Of a stretch of DNA of 64,000 bases, positions 1-12,853 are shown in pieces. This DNA is from Tsuneonella amylolytica (GTDB taxonomy: Bacteria; Pseudomonadota; Alphaproteobacteria; Sphingomonadales; Sphingomonadaceae): positions 2,603,001-2,667,000 of the forward strand of contig NZ_CP032570.1 in NCBI RefSeq assembly GCF_003626915.1, read 5' to 3'. A program made the position numbers and the translations under genes. The first letter of the stretch is position 1; every line of letters starts with the position of its first letter. Below the pieces are notes generated by a model, which saw only the letters and a program-made list of their open reading frames with translations, searched no databases and was not told the DNA's origin.

Positions 1-87
1 GTCGATCGTGAAGCCGCGAGTCGGCAGACGGACGGTCTCGGCCGGAACGGGTGGCTCTTCCGGGTTCACTGTATCGGTCGAAGTCAT
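1..87 (-). CDS. 5' end of an unidentified divergent gene (partial)
   Basis: An open frame starts at an ATG whose complement is at 85-87 and runs without a stop to the window edge, giving 29 residues beginning MTSTDTVNPEEPPVPAE. The acidic, proline-rich start followed by VRLPTRGFTID looks like a genuine N-terminus, and the position, head to head with the photolyase gene about 40 bases away, fits a divergent gene. No Shine-Dalgarno sequence is obvious and the piece is too short to assign a family. Confidence 0.45.
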   Translation of the reverse strand, partial: MTSTDTVNPEEPPVPAETVRLPTRGFTID

Positions 88-128
88 GGCGAGGGAACCG
101 GCATGCGCTGCCTCGGGTTCCGGATGGG

Positions 129-1511
129 ATGACCGCTCCGCATATCGTCTGGCTTCGCCGCGACCTCCGCCTCGCCGACCAGCCCGCCTTCCACGCCGCC
201 GCCGAAGCCGGACCGGTGATCCCGGTCTATGTCCTCGACGACGACGCGGCCGGCGACCACGCGATCGGCGGTGCGGCCCGGTGGTGGCTGCATCACTCGC
301 TCGAAAGCCTCGGTGCCGATCTCGCCAAGCACCGGTCGCGCATCGTCCTCCGGCGAGGCGATGCGGCAACGGAGATCGCGAAGATCGCCGAGGAAACCGG
401 GGCAGCCTCGGTCCACGCGGTGCGTCACTACGAACCGTGGTGGCGGAAGGCCGAGGATGCGCTCGCCAAGGACGTGGACCTGGCGCTCTACGACGGAAAC
501 TACTTGATGCCGCCCGGGGCCGTGACGACGGGGTCAGGCGATCCGTACAAAATTTACACCCCGTTCTCCAAGGCGATGCTCGACGAGATGCCGCCGCGCG
601 ATCCGCTGCCCGCTCCCCAGACGATCCACGGTCCGGACGAGTGGCCGGACAGCGACGATCTGGCCGACTGGGACCTGCTGCCCACGAAGCCGGACTGGGC
701 GGGCGGCATGCGCGATTTCTGGCATGTCGGCGAATCGGCGGCGCACGACCGCCTGGCCGAATGGGAGGACATGGTCGCCGATTATGACGACAGCCGAAAC
801 CTGCCCTCAAGGGACGGCTCGAGCCGCCTGTCGCCGCACCTGCACTGGGGTGAGATCAGCCCGGCGCAGGTTTGGCATGCCTTGCAGGGGCGGCGGGGCC
901 GGGGCTGGGCGACTTTCGGCAAGGAACTCATCTGGCGCGATTTCTCGCAAAACGTGATCGCGCAGTTTCCCGACTATCCGAAGGAGAGCTACCGCGACTA
1001 CGACGAGCGGGTGCTGTGGCGCAATCCGGACGCCGGCCATCTCATCGCCGAAGACCTCGCCTGCTGGCAGAAGGGCATGACCGGCTATCCGATCGTCGAT
1101 GCCGGAATGCGGCAGTTGTGGCAGACCGGGTGGATGCACAACCGCGTGCGCATGATCGCCGCCAGCTTCCTCGTGAAGCACCTGCTCATCGACTGGCGGC
1201 ACGGCGAGCGATGGTACTGGGATTGTCTCGTCGATGCCGACTACGGCAACAACGGCGTCAACTGGCAATGGATCAGCGGCACCGGGGTGGACAGCAACAT
1301 GTTCTCCCGCATCATGGCCCCCCTGACGCAAAGCGAGAAGTTCGACGCCGCGGACTACATCCGCGAATACGTGCCCGAACTCGCCGACTTCGACGACGAG
1401 ACGATCCACGATCCGCCCGACGACCGGCGCGGCGACTATCCGGTCAAGATGATCGGGCACAAGGAAGCGCGCGAACGGGCACTCGCGGCCTATCGCAAGG
1501 CGCGCAAGTAG
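129..1511 (+). CDS. phrB: Deoxyribodipyrimidine photo-lyase
   Basis: A 460-residue class I CPD photolyase of the cryptochrome/photolyase family, which repairs UV-induced cyclobutane pyrimidine dimers using blue light, FADH- and an antenna chromophore. The N-terminal antenna domain opens with the family signature HIVWLRRDLRL. The C-terminal FAD domain shows GMRQLWQTGWMHNRVRM and the GNNGVNWQW block that lines the flavin pocket. I start it at the ATG at 129, because the signature begins three residues later. An upstream in-frame GTG at 51 would add 26 residues with no family similarity. It is the first of three closely spaced plus-strand genes with the cyclopropane-type methyltransferase and the serine hydrolase. 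Family assignment is secure; I could not determine which antenna chromophore it binds. Confidence 0.93.
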   Translation: MTAPHIVWLRRDLRLADQPAFHAAAEAGPVIPVYVLDDDAAGDHAIGGAARWWLHHSLESLGADLAKHRSRIVLRRGDAATEIAKIAEETGAASVHAVRHYEPWWRKAEDALAKDVDLALYDGNYLMPPGAVTTGSGDPYKIYTPFSKAMLDEMPPRDPLPAPQTIHGPDEWPDSDDLADWDLLPTKPDWAGGMRDFWHVGESAAHDRLAEWEDMVADYDDSRNLPSRDGSSRLSPHLHWGEISPAQVWHALQGRRGRGWATFGKELIWRDFSQNVIAQFPDYPKESYRDYDERVLWRNPDAGHLIAEDLACWQKGMTGYPIVDAGMRQLWQTGWMHNRVRMIAASFLVKHLLIDWRHGERWYWDCLVDADYGNNGVNWQWISGTGVDSNMFSRIMAPLTQSEKFDAADYIREYVPELADFDDETIHDPPDDRRGDYPVKMIGHKEARERALAAYRKARK

Positions 1512-1551
1512 ACGGTTGCGCTCCCGCGCGGGCCGGGTGCATAGGCGCGGC

Positions 1552-2838
1552 ATGCGGGCAGAGGGTATCGAGCGGGGGACACCCCTGTTGGCGGCGGGCG
1601 CACGGTTCGAGCGCAGTCCCGGACCCTTCGCGCGGCTGATCGCGCCGGGCTTCCACAAGGTTCTCGACCGCATCGACGCGGGGCTTGAGACTGGCTCGAT
1701 CCTCGGCCACCTGCCCGACGGCACGAGCCGCCTGCTGGGCGGTCGCAATCCCGGATTCGAGGCGGAAGTCCACTTGCGCGACTGGCGCGCGCTCGTCCGG
1801 CTGGCGACCAACGGGTCGATCGGGTGGTACCAGGGGTGGGAAGCGGGCGAATGGGACAGCCCCGACCCCGTCCCCGTCTTCGCGCTGTTCATGGCCAACG
1901 GCGAAACCTTGGGCGATACCGGCCGCGCCAGCGGACCGTTCCGCTGGGCGGCGAAGTTCGCGCACTGGCTGAACCGCAACACCCATGCCGGGGCGCAGCG
2001 CAACATCCACGCGCACTACGACCTCGGCAACGACTTCTACGCGGCATGGCTCGGGCAATCGATGTGCTATTCCAGCGCGATCTTCGAACCTTCGTCCGCG
2101 CCGTCGCAAGTCCAGCAGATGCTGACCGAGCTCGACTACGCCCAGCTCGGCAAGGTCACCGCGATGCTCAACCGGGTGCGCGCGCAGGAGGCGGATAGAC
2201 TGCTCGAGATCGGGTGCGGCTGGGGCATGCTCGCCCATGCTGCCGCAGCGACCGGGACGACGCGGGTCGACGCGATCAGCCTGTCGGACGAGCAGCTGGA
2301 GTATTGCCGGGCAAAGGGCGAAGGGTCGCATCACCAGCCCCGCTTCCTCAAGCAGGACTACCGCGACACGCACGGCCGCTACGATGCCATCGCCAGCGTC
2401 GAGATGGTCGAGGCGCTGGGTCGGGAGTACTGGCCCGACTTCATGGATTGCATCGCCCGCAACCTCGCGCCCGGCGGGCGGGCCGCGATACAGTTCATCT
2501 CGATGAAGGACGAACTGTTCGACTGGTACGCCGCCAGCGCGGATTTCATCCAGGCCTATATATTTCCCGGCGGACTGCTGATCCGGACGAGCGAGTTCCG
2601 GCAGCTCGCCGAAGAGCGAGGTCTCAAGTGGACCGACCAGGCCGATTTCGGCCTCGATTATGCCGAAACCCTGCGCATCTGGCGCGAGAACTTCGATGCA
2701 GCGGTTGCCGAAAACCGCCTGCCCGCCGGTTTCGACGAGCGGTTCGTGCGGTTGTGGCGATATTACCTGATGTATTGCGAAGGCGGTTTCCGGGGGCGCG
2801 GGATCGACGTCCATCAGGTGACCCTCATTAAGGAGTGA
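1552..2838 (+). CDS. Cyclopropane-fatty-acyl-phospholipid synthase family methyltransferase
   Basis: A 428-residue SAM-dependent methyltransferase of the CFA synthase family, which adds a methylene group to unsaturated acyl chains of membrane phospholipids. The N-terminal region corresponds to the lipid-binding part. The motif HAHYDLGNDFYAAWL, which precedes the methyltransferase fold in this family, is followed by SAM motif I, LLEIGCGWGMLAHA. The length is close to the usual 380-430. The ATG at 1552 is preferred over a TTG at 1516, which has no ribosome site. The gene starts 40 bases after the photolyase stop, and its last codons contain the AAGGAG that serves the next gene, so the three are probably cotranscribed. 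Alphaproteobacteria often carry several paralogs, so I do not assign the symbol cfa. Confidence 0.88.
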   Translation: MRAEGIERGTPLLAAGARFERSPGPFARLIAPGFHKVLDRIDAGLETGSILGHLPDGTSRLLGGRNPGFEAEVHLRDWRALVRLATNGSIGWYQGWEAGEWDSPDPVPVFALFMANGETLGDTGRASGPFRWAAKFAHWLNRNTHAGAQRNIHAHYDLGNDFYAAWLGQSMCYSSAIFEPSSAPSQVQQMLTELDYAQLGKVTAMLNRVRAQEADRLLEIGCGWGMLAHAAAATGTTRVDAISLSDEQLEYCRAKGEGSHHQPRFLKQDYRDTHGRYDAIASVEMVEALGREYWPDFMDCIARNLAPGGRAAIQFISMKDELFDWYAASADFIQAYIFPGGLLIRTSEFRQLAEERGLKWTDQADFGLDYAETLRIWRENFDAAVAENRLPAGFDERFVRLWRYYLMYCEGGFRGRGIDVHQVTLIKE

Positions 2839-2840
2839 CG

Positions 2841-4022
2841 ATGCGCGGTTTCCTGGTCTCATGCGCCGCACTGGCGCTGGCATCGTGCGCGGCAGTTTCG
2901 GCCGAACCGCCGGTTCGCACGACAACGCCTTCGCAAACGATACCGGTCGCCGACCAGCAAGTGCTGTTCTGGGACGATGCGACCCGGTCCGACCGCTTCC
3001 GCCGGATGGAGGATTTCTTCGTCGGGTACGACACCGCGCCGGCACCGAAGGTCCGCGCATTGCCGGCGGGGACCGCGTTCGATGCAGCCACGATCGGCGC
3101 GCTCGATGCCTATCTCGCCGACAGCGATGCGGCGGGAATCATGGTGGTGCAGGACGGTCGAGTCCGATACGAGAAATACAGGCTGGGGTTCGGACCGACC
3201 GGCCGGTGGACGAGTTTTTCGGTCGGCAAGAGCTTCACCTCCACGCTGCTGGGCGCAGCGGTGAAGGACGGGTTCGTCGCGTCGCTCGACGATCCGGTTA
3301 CGCGCTACCTGCCGCGACTGGCGGGCACGGCCTACGACGGGGTGACCGTCCGCCAGCTCGCCACGATGACGTCGGGCGTGAAGTGGAACGAGGACTACAC
3401 CGACCCCGATAGCGACGTCGCCCGGATGCTCCAAGTCGCACCGGTAGAGGGCGAACCGCAGGCGGTCACTTACGCCCGGCAGCTGACGCGCGAGGCGCCT
3501 GCGGGGCAGAAGTGGGTCTACAAGACGCTGGAGACGAACCTGCTCGGCGATCTGGTGGCGGCGGCGACGGGGCAGTCGCTCGCAGCCTATGCGAAGGCCA
3601 AGATCGTCGATCCGGCCGGTTTCGAGGGCGGCTTGTTCTGGATGGCCGACCTCACCGGCAACAATATCGGCGGGTGCTGCATCTCGATCCGGCTTTCCGA
3701 CTATGCACGCATGGGGCAATTCGCACTGGAGGGAGGGCAACCGTCCGTGCCGGTGGGCTGGTTCGCGAGCGCGGGCGCGCCGCAGGTCGAATTCGGCGAG
3801 CGATATCCGATGGGGCCGGGCTACGGCTACGGCTATCAGTGGTGGGCTTATCCGCAGAGCAACTACGGTGCGCAGGGCATCTTCGGGCAATCGATTACTG
3901 TGGTGCCCGCGAGCCGGATGGTGATCGCGATCGTGTCGAACTGGCCGACGGCCACCGCACGCGAGCGTACGGCGGCGCGCAGCAAGCTGATCGACCGAGT
4001 GATCGCGGCGGGCAGCCGCTAA
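2841..4022 (+). CDS. Serine beta-lactamase-like hydrolase, putative lipoprotein
   Basis: A 393-residue protein of the beta-lactamase/penicillin-binding-protein (class C, S12) fold. The N-terminus MRGFLVSCAALALASC looks like a lipoprotein signal with the lipobox LASC and Cys16, so it is probably anchored in the envelope. The nucleophile motif S-x-x-K is seen as SVGKSF, and the second motif is probably in WVYKTLETN. AAGGAG at 2830-2835 lies inside the end of the preceding gene and sets the ATG at 2841 rather than the GTG six bases upstream. Members of this family include esterases, amidases and true beta-lactamases, and the sequence alone does not show which. Coupling to the upstream methyltransferase suggests a membrane-lipid or envelope role, but this is inference. 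Confidence 0.82.
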   Translation: MRGFLVSCAALALASCAAVSAEPPVRTTTPSQTIPVADQQVLFWDDATRSDRFRRMEDFFVGYDTAPAPKVRALPAGTAFDAATIGALDAYLADSDAAGIMVVQDGRVRYEKYRLGFGPTGRWTSFSVGKSFTSTLLGAAVKDGFVASLDDPVTRYLPRLAGTAYDGVTVRQLATMTSGVKWNEDYTDPDSDVARMLQVAPVEGEPQAVTYARQLTREAPAGQKWVYKTLETNLLGDLVAAATGQSLAAYAKAKIVDPAGFEGGLFWMADLTGNNIGGCCISIRLSDYARMGQFALEGGQPSVPVGWFASAGAPQVEFGERYPMGPGYGYGYQWWAYPQSNYGAQGIFGQSITVVPASRMVIAIVSNWPTATARERTAARSKLIDRVIAAGSR

Positions 4023-4043
4023 CTGCCCGACTTCTCGTGCCGC

Positions 4044-4391
4044 TCAGGCCAGCGGCCGGTACACGGTGCCGCCGGTGTAGCGGGCGAGGATGTTGTCGTG
4101 GACGATCGGGCTCAGCAGTTCGGCGAAGGCACACCCGACGACGCTGTTGTCCCACCAGACCACCTCGGCCTGCAGCGATTCGAGGCCCGGGAGCGTCAGC
4201 CAGCACAATTGCCCGATGTGCATCCGGTTGATCGCGGCGGCCGAGAAGCCGGAAATCGACAGATCGTGAACCACCGTGCGGAACGGTCGCCCGCCCGAGG
4301 CGCGGAGCTGTCCGGGGATGCTCAGCCTGGTTCGCGGAGCGCAACGGTCTTCCTGCGCGGCGAGGGCGTAACGGTCGGTGGTGTTGATCAT
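4044..4391 (-). CDS. PilZ domain protein (first of three stand-alone copies)
   Basis: A 115-residue protein that is almost entirely a PilZ domain, the c-di-GMP receptor fold. The RxxxR element of the switch loop is seen in the RCAPRTRL segment, followed about 25 residues later by DLSISGF, which fits the D/N-x-S-x-x-G motif. No membrane segment or partner domain is present, so it probably acts as a soluble adaptor that changes partner when the dinucleotide binds. A TTAACCAT sequence, read on the gene's strand, lies at 4498-4505, a little over 100 bases upstream of the start. The target cannot be told from its neighbours (serine hydrolase downstream on the other strand, SDR upstream). Confidence 0.83.
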   Translation of the reverse strand: MINTTDRYALAAQEDRCAPRTRLSIPGQLRASGGRPFRTVVHDLSISGFSAAAINRMHIGQLCWLTLPGLESLQAEVVWWDNSVVGCAFAELLSPIVHDNILARYTGGTVYRPLA

Positions 4392-4497
4392 CTCGGCGGG
4401 CCCTTCGCTCTGTCGTTCACGATCGACCCGGCGCGCGACCTGTGCGTCCGGGTTGAGCGAAGTGTGCGCCGATGCGGTTTCCGGACGCTTGCCGATA

Positions 4498-4505
4498 ATG
4501 GTTAA
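4498..4505 (-). promoter_or_regulatory. TTAACCAT, CtrA-type half-site upstream of PilZ gene
   Basis: The plus strand reads ATGGTTAA, giving TTAACCAT on the minus strand, about 107 bases upstream of the PilZ gene start at 4391. The octamer matches the half-site recognised by the response regulator CtrA in other Alphaproteobacteria. Binding here is inference. Confidence 0.35.
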
Positions 4506-4537
4506 GCGATTCCTGCGCCGTGCTAAGGACGAGTCCG

Positions 4538-5251
4538 TCAGGCGCGCGACCGATGCCGCGTTTCGAAGTCGCTTTGGACGAGATCCACAATGTGACGAGC
4601 AACGTCCTCCGGCGGCTTGACCGTCACCGGATCCTCTCCCGGATAGGCGCGGGCGCGCATCTGGGTGCGGGTGGCGCCGGGGTCGACGATCGCGACGCGC
4701 GTATCGCCGAGCTTCTCGATCTCGGCGGCATAGCAGTCGAGGATCATCTCGAAGGCCGCCTTGCTCGCGGCATAGGCCGACCAGAACGCGCGTGGCTGGC
4801 TACCGACCGAGCTCGTGAGCCCGATCACCCGCGCATGGCCGGCCCGCTTGAGCAGGGGGTCGAGCGCGGCGATCAGCGCCTGCGTGGCGAGCACGTTGAC
4901 CGTCATCGCCTGGCTGAACTGCTTGGGTTCGATCTGCGTGACGGGCGTCAGCGTGGGCAGATAGGCCGCGCTGATGACGAGGATGTCGAGCTTGTCGAAG
5001 CGCTGGGCGATGGCGGCGGCAAGACGCGGGATACCGTCCTGTTCGGACAGGTCGAGCGGAGCGATCGTCGACCCGCCACCGGCGGCGTAGATCTCGTCCT
5101 CGATGTCCTCCAGCGCCTTCACGTCGCGCCCGGTCAGGACGACGTGCGCACCGGCGGCGGCCAGCGCCTTGGCGGTGGCGGCACCGATCCCGCGGCTCGA
5201 TCCGGTGACGAGCGCGATGCGCCCCATAAGCGGCTTGTCGTCGTCGGCCAT
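4538..5251 (-). CDS. Short-chain dehydrogenase/reductase
   Basis: A 237-residue classical SDR, an NAD(P)-dependent oxidoreductase with a Rossmann fold. The cofactor motif TGSSRGIG (TGxxxGxG) lies near residue 16, and the catalytic Tyr-Lys pair is seen as YAASKAA near residue 155. The TGRDVK segment at the end of beta-2 contains a basic residue, compatible with NADPH. Its ATG shares one base with the purF stop (TGATG on the minus strand), so the two are translationally coupled. Such an SDR after purF is a recurring arrangement in sphingomonads, but its substrate is unknown to me. Family is certain, reaction is not. Confidence 0.88.
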   Translation of the reverse strand: MADDDKPLMGRIALVTGSSRGIGAATAKALAAAGAHVVLTGRDVKALEDIEDEIYAAGGGSTIAPLDLSEQDGIPRLAAAIAQRFDKLDILVISAAYLPTLTPVTQIEPKQFSQAMTVNVLATQALIAALDPLLKRAGHARVIGLTSSVGSQPRAFWSAYAASKAAFEMILDCYAAEIEKLGDTRVAIVDPGATRTQMRARAYPGEDPVTVKPPEDVARHIVDLVQSDFETRHRSRA

Positions 5252-6723
5252 CAGGCAACCTTGTGTACGGGGAAACTGAGCTGGTCGTCGCCCTTCTCGC
5301 GCGCGGCGAGGTCGGTGAGCGAGGTCGGATAATCGCCGGTGAAGCAGGCGTCGCAGAATTGCGGCCGGGCATTGTTGCGCGGCTGCTCACCGACGGCGCG
5401 ATAGAGGCCGTCGATCGAGATGAACGCGAGGCTGTCGGCCTTGATGAAGTCGCGCATCGGCTCGACATCCATCCGTGCGGCCAGCAGCTTGGATCGTTCG
5501 GGTGTGTCGACGCCGTAGAAGCACGAATGCGCGGTCGGCGGGCTGGCGACGCGGAAGTGCACCTCGGTCGCGCCCGCGTCGCGCATCATCTCGACGATCT
5601 TCATCGACGTCGTCCCGCGCACGATCGAATCGTCGATGAGGACGATGCGCTTACCCTCGACGAGGCCGCGGTTAGCGTTGTGCTTGCGCTTGACGCTCGA
5701 ATGCCGCTGGCCATCACCGGGCTGGATAAAGGTGCGCCCGACGTAGTGCGAGCGGATGATGCCGAGTTCGAACGGCACGCCCGATTGCTGCGCGTAGCCG
5801 ATGGCTGCGGGTACCCCGCTGTCGGGCACGGGCACGACGAGGTCCGCGTCGATCGCACTTTCCATCGCCAGCTGCGCGCCGATTGCCTTGCGCGCTTCGT
5901 AGATGGAACGGCCGTCGAAAATCGAATCGGGCCGGCTGAAATAGACGTGCTCGAAAATGCACGGCCGCGGGTGGCGATTGCCGAAGGGATGCAGCGAATC
6001 GACGTTGCCGTCGAAATCCACGCGAACAATCTCGCCGGGTTCGACCTGGCGCACGAAATCGGCGCCGACCACGTCGAACGCCACCGTCTCGCTCGCGAAC
6101 ACGGTCGCATCGCCCAAGCGGCCCATCTGGAGCGGGCGGATGCCGAGCGGATCGCGGCAGGCGATCATGCCTTCCGGCGTCATGACGATCAGCGAGTAGG
6201 CGCCTTCCACCAACCGCAACGCGTCGATCAATCGGTCGATGGTGGTGGGGTAACGGCTGGTGGCGACGAGGTGGATGATGACCTCGGTGTCGCTGGTCGA
6301 CTGGAAGATCGCGCCCTTACGGACGAGTTCATCGCGCAGGACCTGCGCGTTCGAGATATTGCCGTTGTGCGCCACCGCGAAGCCGCCGGCGGCAAGATCG
6401 GCGTAGAGCGGCTGTACGTTGCGCAGGCCGGAGCCGCCCGTGGTGGAATAGCGGACGTGCCCGGCGGCCATGATGCCCGGCAGCTCGGCAATCGCCTCGG
6501 GCGAGGAGAAGTTCTCCGCCACGTGCCCGGTGCCGCGGCGGGAGTAGAATTCCTGTCCGTCGAAACTGGTAATGCCGGCGGCTTCCTGCCCGCGGTGCTG
6601 CAGCGCGTGGAGGCCGAGCGCGGTCACTGCGCTGGCATCGCCGGTGCGGATTGCGCCGAAGACGCCGCACTCCTCGCGGAGCTTGTCGCCGTTGTCGGCG
6701 TGAAACGGATGGTGCGTGATCAT
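5251..6723 (-). CDS. purF: Amidophosphoribosyltransferase
   Basis: A 490-residue PurF, which transfers glutamine-derived ammonia to PRPP in the first step of purine synthesis. The N-terminal nucleophile glutaminase begins at the Cys of REECGVFG after an 18-residue propeptide. The PRPP loop is seen as IVLIDDSIVRGTT. Four cysteines in the contexts RPCIFEHVYF, SCFYGVDT and FCDAC sit where the Bacillus-type enzyme binds its [4Fe-4S] cluster, so this is probably the iron-sulfur, oxygen-sensitive form. I choose the ATG at 6723, because the upstream TTG at 6759 would add 12 residues without similarity. It is coupled to the following SDR gene and divergent from lolC. Confidence 0.95.
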   Translation of the reverse strand: MITHHPFHADNGDKLREECGVFGAIRTGDASAVTALGLHALQHRGQEAAGITSFDGQEFYSRRGTGHVAENFSSPEAIAELPGIMAAGHVRYSTTGGSGLRNVQPLYADLAAGGFAVAHNGNISNAQVLRDELVRKGAIFQSTSDTEVIIHLVATSRYPTTIDRLIDALRLVEGAYSLIVMTPEGMIACRDPLGIRPLQMGRLGDATVFASETVAFDVVGADFVRQVEPGEIVRVDFDGNVDSLHPFGNRHPRPCIFEHVYFSRPDSIFDGRSIYEARKAIGAQLAMESAIDADLVVPVPDSGVPAAIGYAQQSGVPFELGIIRSHYVGRTFIQPGDGQRHSSVKRKHNANRGLVEGKRIVLIDDSIVRGTTSMKIVEMMRDAGATEVHFRVASPPTAHSCFYGVDTPERSKLLAARMDVEPMRDFIKADSLAFISIDGLYRAVGEQPRNNARPQFCDACFTGDYPTSLTDLAAREKGDDQLSFPVHKVA

Positions 6724-6776
6724 GCGGCTGTCGGGGGCCTCGCTGCTCGCGGCGCTCAATGGCGATGTTGCCGTTC

Positions 6777-6808
6777 AAAGACAAGTGGCGGCAAAGACAA
6801 GTGGCGGG
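6777..6808. repeat. Perfect-to-near-perfect 16-bp tandem duplication in purF/lolC intergenic region
   Basis: Two adjacent copies of AAAGACAAGTGGCGG followed by C or G occupy 6777-6792 and 6793-6808, identical at 15 of 16 positions. The duplication lies in the 162-bp gap between the divergent purF and lolC starts, about 55 bases upstream of purF. It may be a slippage product or paired regulator sites; nothing in the sequence decides between them. Confidence 0.85.
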
Positions 6809-6885
6809 AGCCCGCGCATTGCCTTGCGCCGCATCGCCGCCCCCCGTAAGGCCGCCGGCATCACGAAAGCCTGAACGACACCACC

Positions 6886-8127
6886 TTGTTTCTATCCCCC
6901 TTCGAATGGACCATCGCCAAACGCTACATGCTTCCGGGCAAGGGGGAGGGCTTCATCGCGCTCGTCGCCGGCATCAGCGTGGGCGTGGTCATGCTGTCGG
7001 TCGCCCTGCTCGTCGTCGTGATGAGCGTGATGAATGGGTTCCGCGCCGAACTGCTCGACAAGATCGTGGGCCTGAACGGCCATGCCATCATCCAAGCCTA
7101 CGGCGGCCGGCTGGATAACTGGCAGAGCGTTTTGCAGGAAGTTCGCCAGACGCCGGGCGTGAAGCGAGCGAGCCCGCTCATCGAACAGCCGCTGCTCGTC
7201 ACCTTCAACGGCCGGGTCGAGGCGATCCTGGTGCGCGGCAACACCGCGCAGGACATCGACCGGCTGCGCGACAAGGTGGTGGCCGGCAGCCTCAATCCGC
7301 TGAAGCCCGACGCGAGCGAAGTAGCGATCGGCGCCCGGCTGGCCGAGAACATCGGCGCGCAGGTCGGCGATACGATCACCATCATCAATCCCGCGGGCCG
7401 GTCGACGCCGTTCGGCACGGTTCCGCGACAGGTCGGCTACCGCGTTGCCGCCATCATCGAGATCGGCATCTACGATTACGACCAGTCGTTCGTCGTCATG
7501 CCCATTCCCGATGCCCAGACCCTGATGCTGTCGGGCGACACGATCGGCATGATCGAGGTCACGACCGACGATGCCGACAAGGCGAAAGAGTATCTCGAAC
7601 CGCTCGCGCAGAAGCTGTCCGGGCAGGCAGTCGTGTCCGACTGGAAACAGATCAACGCCTCGCTGTTCGAAGCGCTGGAGGTCGAGCGGGTGGCTATGTT
7701 CTTCGCGCTGTCGATGATCGTGCTGGTGGCCGCGTTCAACATCCTGTCCAGCCTCGTGATGCTGGTTCGCGCCAAGACGCGCGACATTGCAATCATGCGC
7801 ACGATGGGTGCGACAAGGCAGAGCCTGCTCAAAATCTTCGTGACGACCGGCTTTACGATCGGCGCCGTGGGAACCGTCGCCGGCCTGCTGCTCGGCGCGC
7901 TGATCCTCTATTTCCGGCAGGGTATCGTGAACGTGATCCAGACCGTGACCGGCCAGGAACTGTGGGATCCCTCGGTCCGGTTCCTCTCCACCCTGCCGTC
8001 GCGCGCCGATCCGTTCGAGATCGTCGGCATTGCGCTGCTGGCGCTCGTCCTCAGCTTCCTCGCCACGCTGTATCCGGCATGGAAGGCGGCGAGCACCGAT
8101 CCCGTGCAGGTGCTGCGTTATGAGTAG
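6886..8127 (+). CDS. lolC: Lipoprotein-releasing ABC transporter permease (LolC/LolE family)
   Basis: A 413-residue inner-membrane permease of the LolC/E family. With LolD it extracts outer-membrane lipoproteins and hands them to LolA. One membrane segment follows the conserved start [19 protein letters not shown], a periplasmic domain spans roughly residues 50-270, and three membrane segments follow in the MacB-like C-terminal half, ending near [15 protein letters not shown]. The start appears to be a TTG at 6886: the conserved family N-terminus begins immediately after it and no ATG or GTG is suitably placed. Only one permease is encoded, as usual in Alphaproteobacteria, so it may act as a homodimer. 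Its last eight bases overlap lolD. Confidence 0.92.
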   Translation: MFLSPFEWTIAKRYMLPGKGEGFIALVAGISVGVVMLSVALLVVVMSVMNGFRAELLDKIVGLNGHAIIQAYGGRLDNWQSVLQEVRQTPGVKRASPLIEQPLLVTFNGRVEAILVRGNTAQDIDRLRDKVVAGSLNPLKPDASEVAIGARLAENIGAQVGDTITIINPAGRSTPFGTVPRQVGYRVAAIIEIGIYDYDQSFVVMPIPDAQTLMLSGDTIGMIEVTTDDADKAKEYLEPLAQKLSGQAVVSDWKQINASLFEALEVERVAMFFALSMIVLVAAFNILSSLVMLVRAKTRDIAIMRTMGATRQSLLKIFVTTGFTIGAVGTVAGLLLGALILYFRQGIVNVIQTVTGQELWDPSVRFLSTLPSRADPFEIVGIALLALVLSFLATLYPAWKAASTDPVQVLRYE

Positions 8128-8797
8128 CGAACCCGTCGTCCGGCTGACCAATCTCGCCCGTTCGTTCGAACAAGGCGGGGTGAAGATCGATGTCCTGCGC
8201 GGCGTCAACCTGCAGATCGCGCCGGGCGAGATCGTCGCGCTGCTGGGCCCGTCGGGTTCCGGCAAATCCACTATGCTCCAGGCCGTCGGCCTGCTCGAAG
8301 GCGGCTTCCGCGGCAAGATCGAGATCGCCGGCGTCGATGCCAGCGCGTTGCCGCCCGAAGGGCGCACGGCGCTGCGCCGCGAGCATCTCGGCTTCGTCTA
8401 CCAGTTCCATCACCTGCTGCCCGATTTCAACGCGATCGAGAACGTGGTCATCCCGCAGCTCGTTCATGGCACGGCGCGCGACCGGTCGGAGGAGCGGGCG
8501 AGTGCGATTCTCACCTCGCTGGGGCTGGGGCATCGCCTGTCGCACCGGCCCAGCCAACTGTCGGGCGGCGAACAGCAGCGTGTCGCGGTCGCCCGCGCGC
8601 TCGCCAACCGGCCGCAGCTTGTGCTTGCGGACGAGCCCACCGGCAACCTCGACGAGAAGACAGCCGACGTGGTCCTCGACCAGTTCCTCGCGCTTGTGAG
8701 GGGGGAAGGGAGCGCCGCGCTCGTCGCCACTCACAACGAACGGCTGGCGGCCAAGATGGACCGCGTCGTCCGCCTGCACGAAGGGCTGCTCGAATGA
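8120..8797 (+). CDS. lolD: Lipoprotein-releasing ABC transporter ATP-binding protein
   Basis: A 225-residue ABC ATPase that powers the LolC permease. Visible motifs are Walker [10 protein letters not shown], the signature [15 protein letters not shown], Walker [13 protein letters not shown] and the H-loop in LVATHNE. The ATG at 8120 lies inside the last codons of lolC. A longer frame upstream reads as the antiphase of lolC and is not real. The stop overlaps the start of the glutathione peroxidase gene by four bases (ATGA), so lolC, lolD and the peroxidase form one unit. The three-gene arrangement continuing towards dnaE is common in this order. Confidence 0.94.
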   Translation: MSSEPVVRLTNLARSFEQGGVKIDVLRGVNLQIAPGEIVALLGPSGSGKSTMLQAVGLLEGGFRGKIEIAGVDASALPPEGRTALRREHLGFVYQFHHLLPDFNAIENVVIPQLVHGTARDRSEERASAILTSLGLGHRLSHRPSQLSGGEQQRVAVARALANRPQLVLADEPTGNLDEKTADVVLDQFLALVRGEGSAALVATHNERLAAKMDRVVRLHEGLLE

Positions 8798-9273
8798 CCA
8801 CGATCGCCGACTTCACCGTCCAGCGCCCCGACGGAACACCGCTCGACCTGTCGGAAAAGGCGGGCAAGATCCTGCTGGTCGTGAACGTCGCTTCCAAATG
8901 CGGTTTCACCCCGCAGTACGAAGGGCTCGAAGCGCTGCACCGCAAGTTCGCCGACCAGGGTTTCGAGGTGCTCGGCTTCCCCTGCAACCAGTTCGGCGCG
9001 CAGGAACCCGGCAACGCCGAGGAGATCGCGAGCTTCTGCAAACTGACTTACGACGTCACCTTCCCGGTCCTCGGGAAGATCGAGGTCACCGGTGCCGGCG
9101 CAAGCCCGCTCTACGACTGGATGAAGGCCGAGGCGCCGGGCCTGATGGGATCGAAATCGATCAAGTGGAACTTCACCAAGTTCCTCGTCGACCGCGGCGG
9201 CAACGTCGTGAAGCGCTATGGCCCTGCCGATACGCCGGCCGCGATCGAAAAGGACATCGCGGAGCTTCTCTGA
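8794..9273 (+). CDS. Glutathione peroxidase family protein (cysteine type)
   Basis: A 159-residue non-selenium glutathione peroxidase homolog, reducing peroxides with thioredoxin or glutathione. The peroxidatic cysteine is in [15 protein letters not shown], where animal enzymes carry selenocysteine. The second cysteine block [14 protein letters not shown] and the [10 protein letters not shown] block with the catalytic Trp and Asn are intact. No signal peptide is present, so it is cytosolic. Its ATG overlaps the lolD stop. Bacterial members of this type usually work with thioredoxin; that preference is family knowledge and not visible here. Confidence 0.92.
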   Translation: MTTIADFTVQRPDGTPLDLSEKAGKILLVVNVASKCGFTPQYEGLEALHRKFADQGFEVLGFPCNQFGAQEPGNAEEIASFCKLTYDVTFPVLGKIEVTGAGASPLYDWMKAEAPGLMGSKSIKWNFTKFLVDRGGNVVKRYGPADTPAAIEKDIAELL

Positions 9274-9338
9274 CCCCTGTGGACAACTAGGGCCGCGGCC
9301 CTCTTCCGAATCGGGGTCGGAGTCCTAATCTGGCCGTT

Positions 9339-12809
<3,471 letters not shown>

Positions 12810-12853
12810 CGCCGCTCCATCCCGCGGCCGAGAGGCGTGGAGAGGAGATACGG

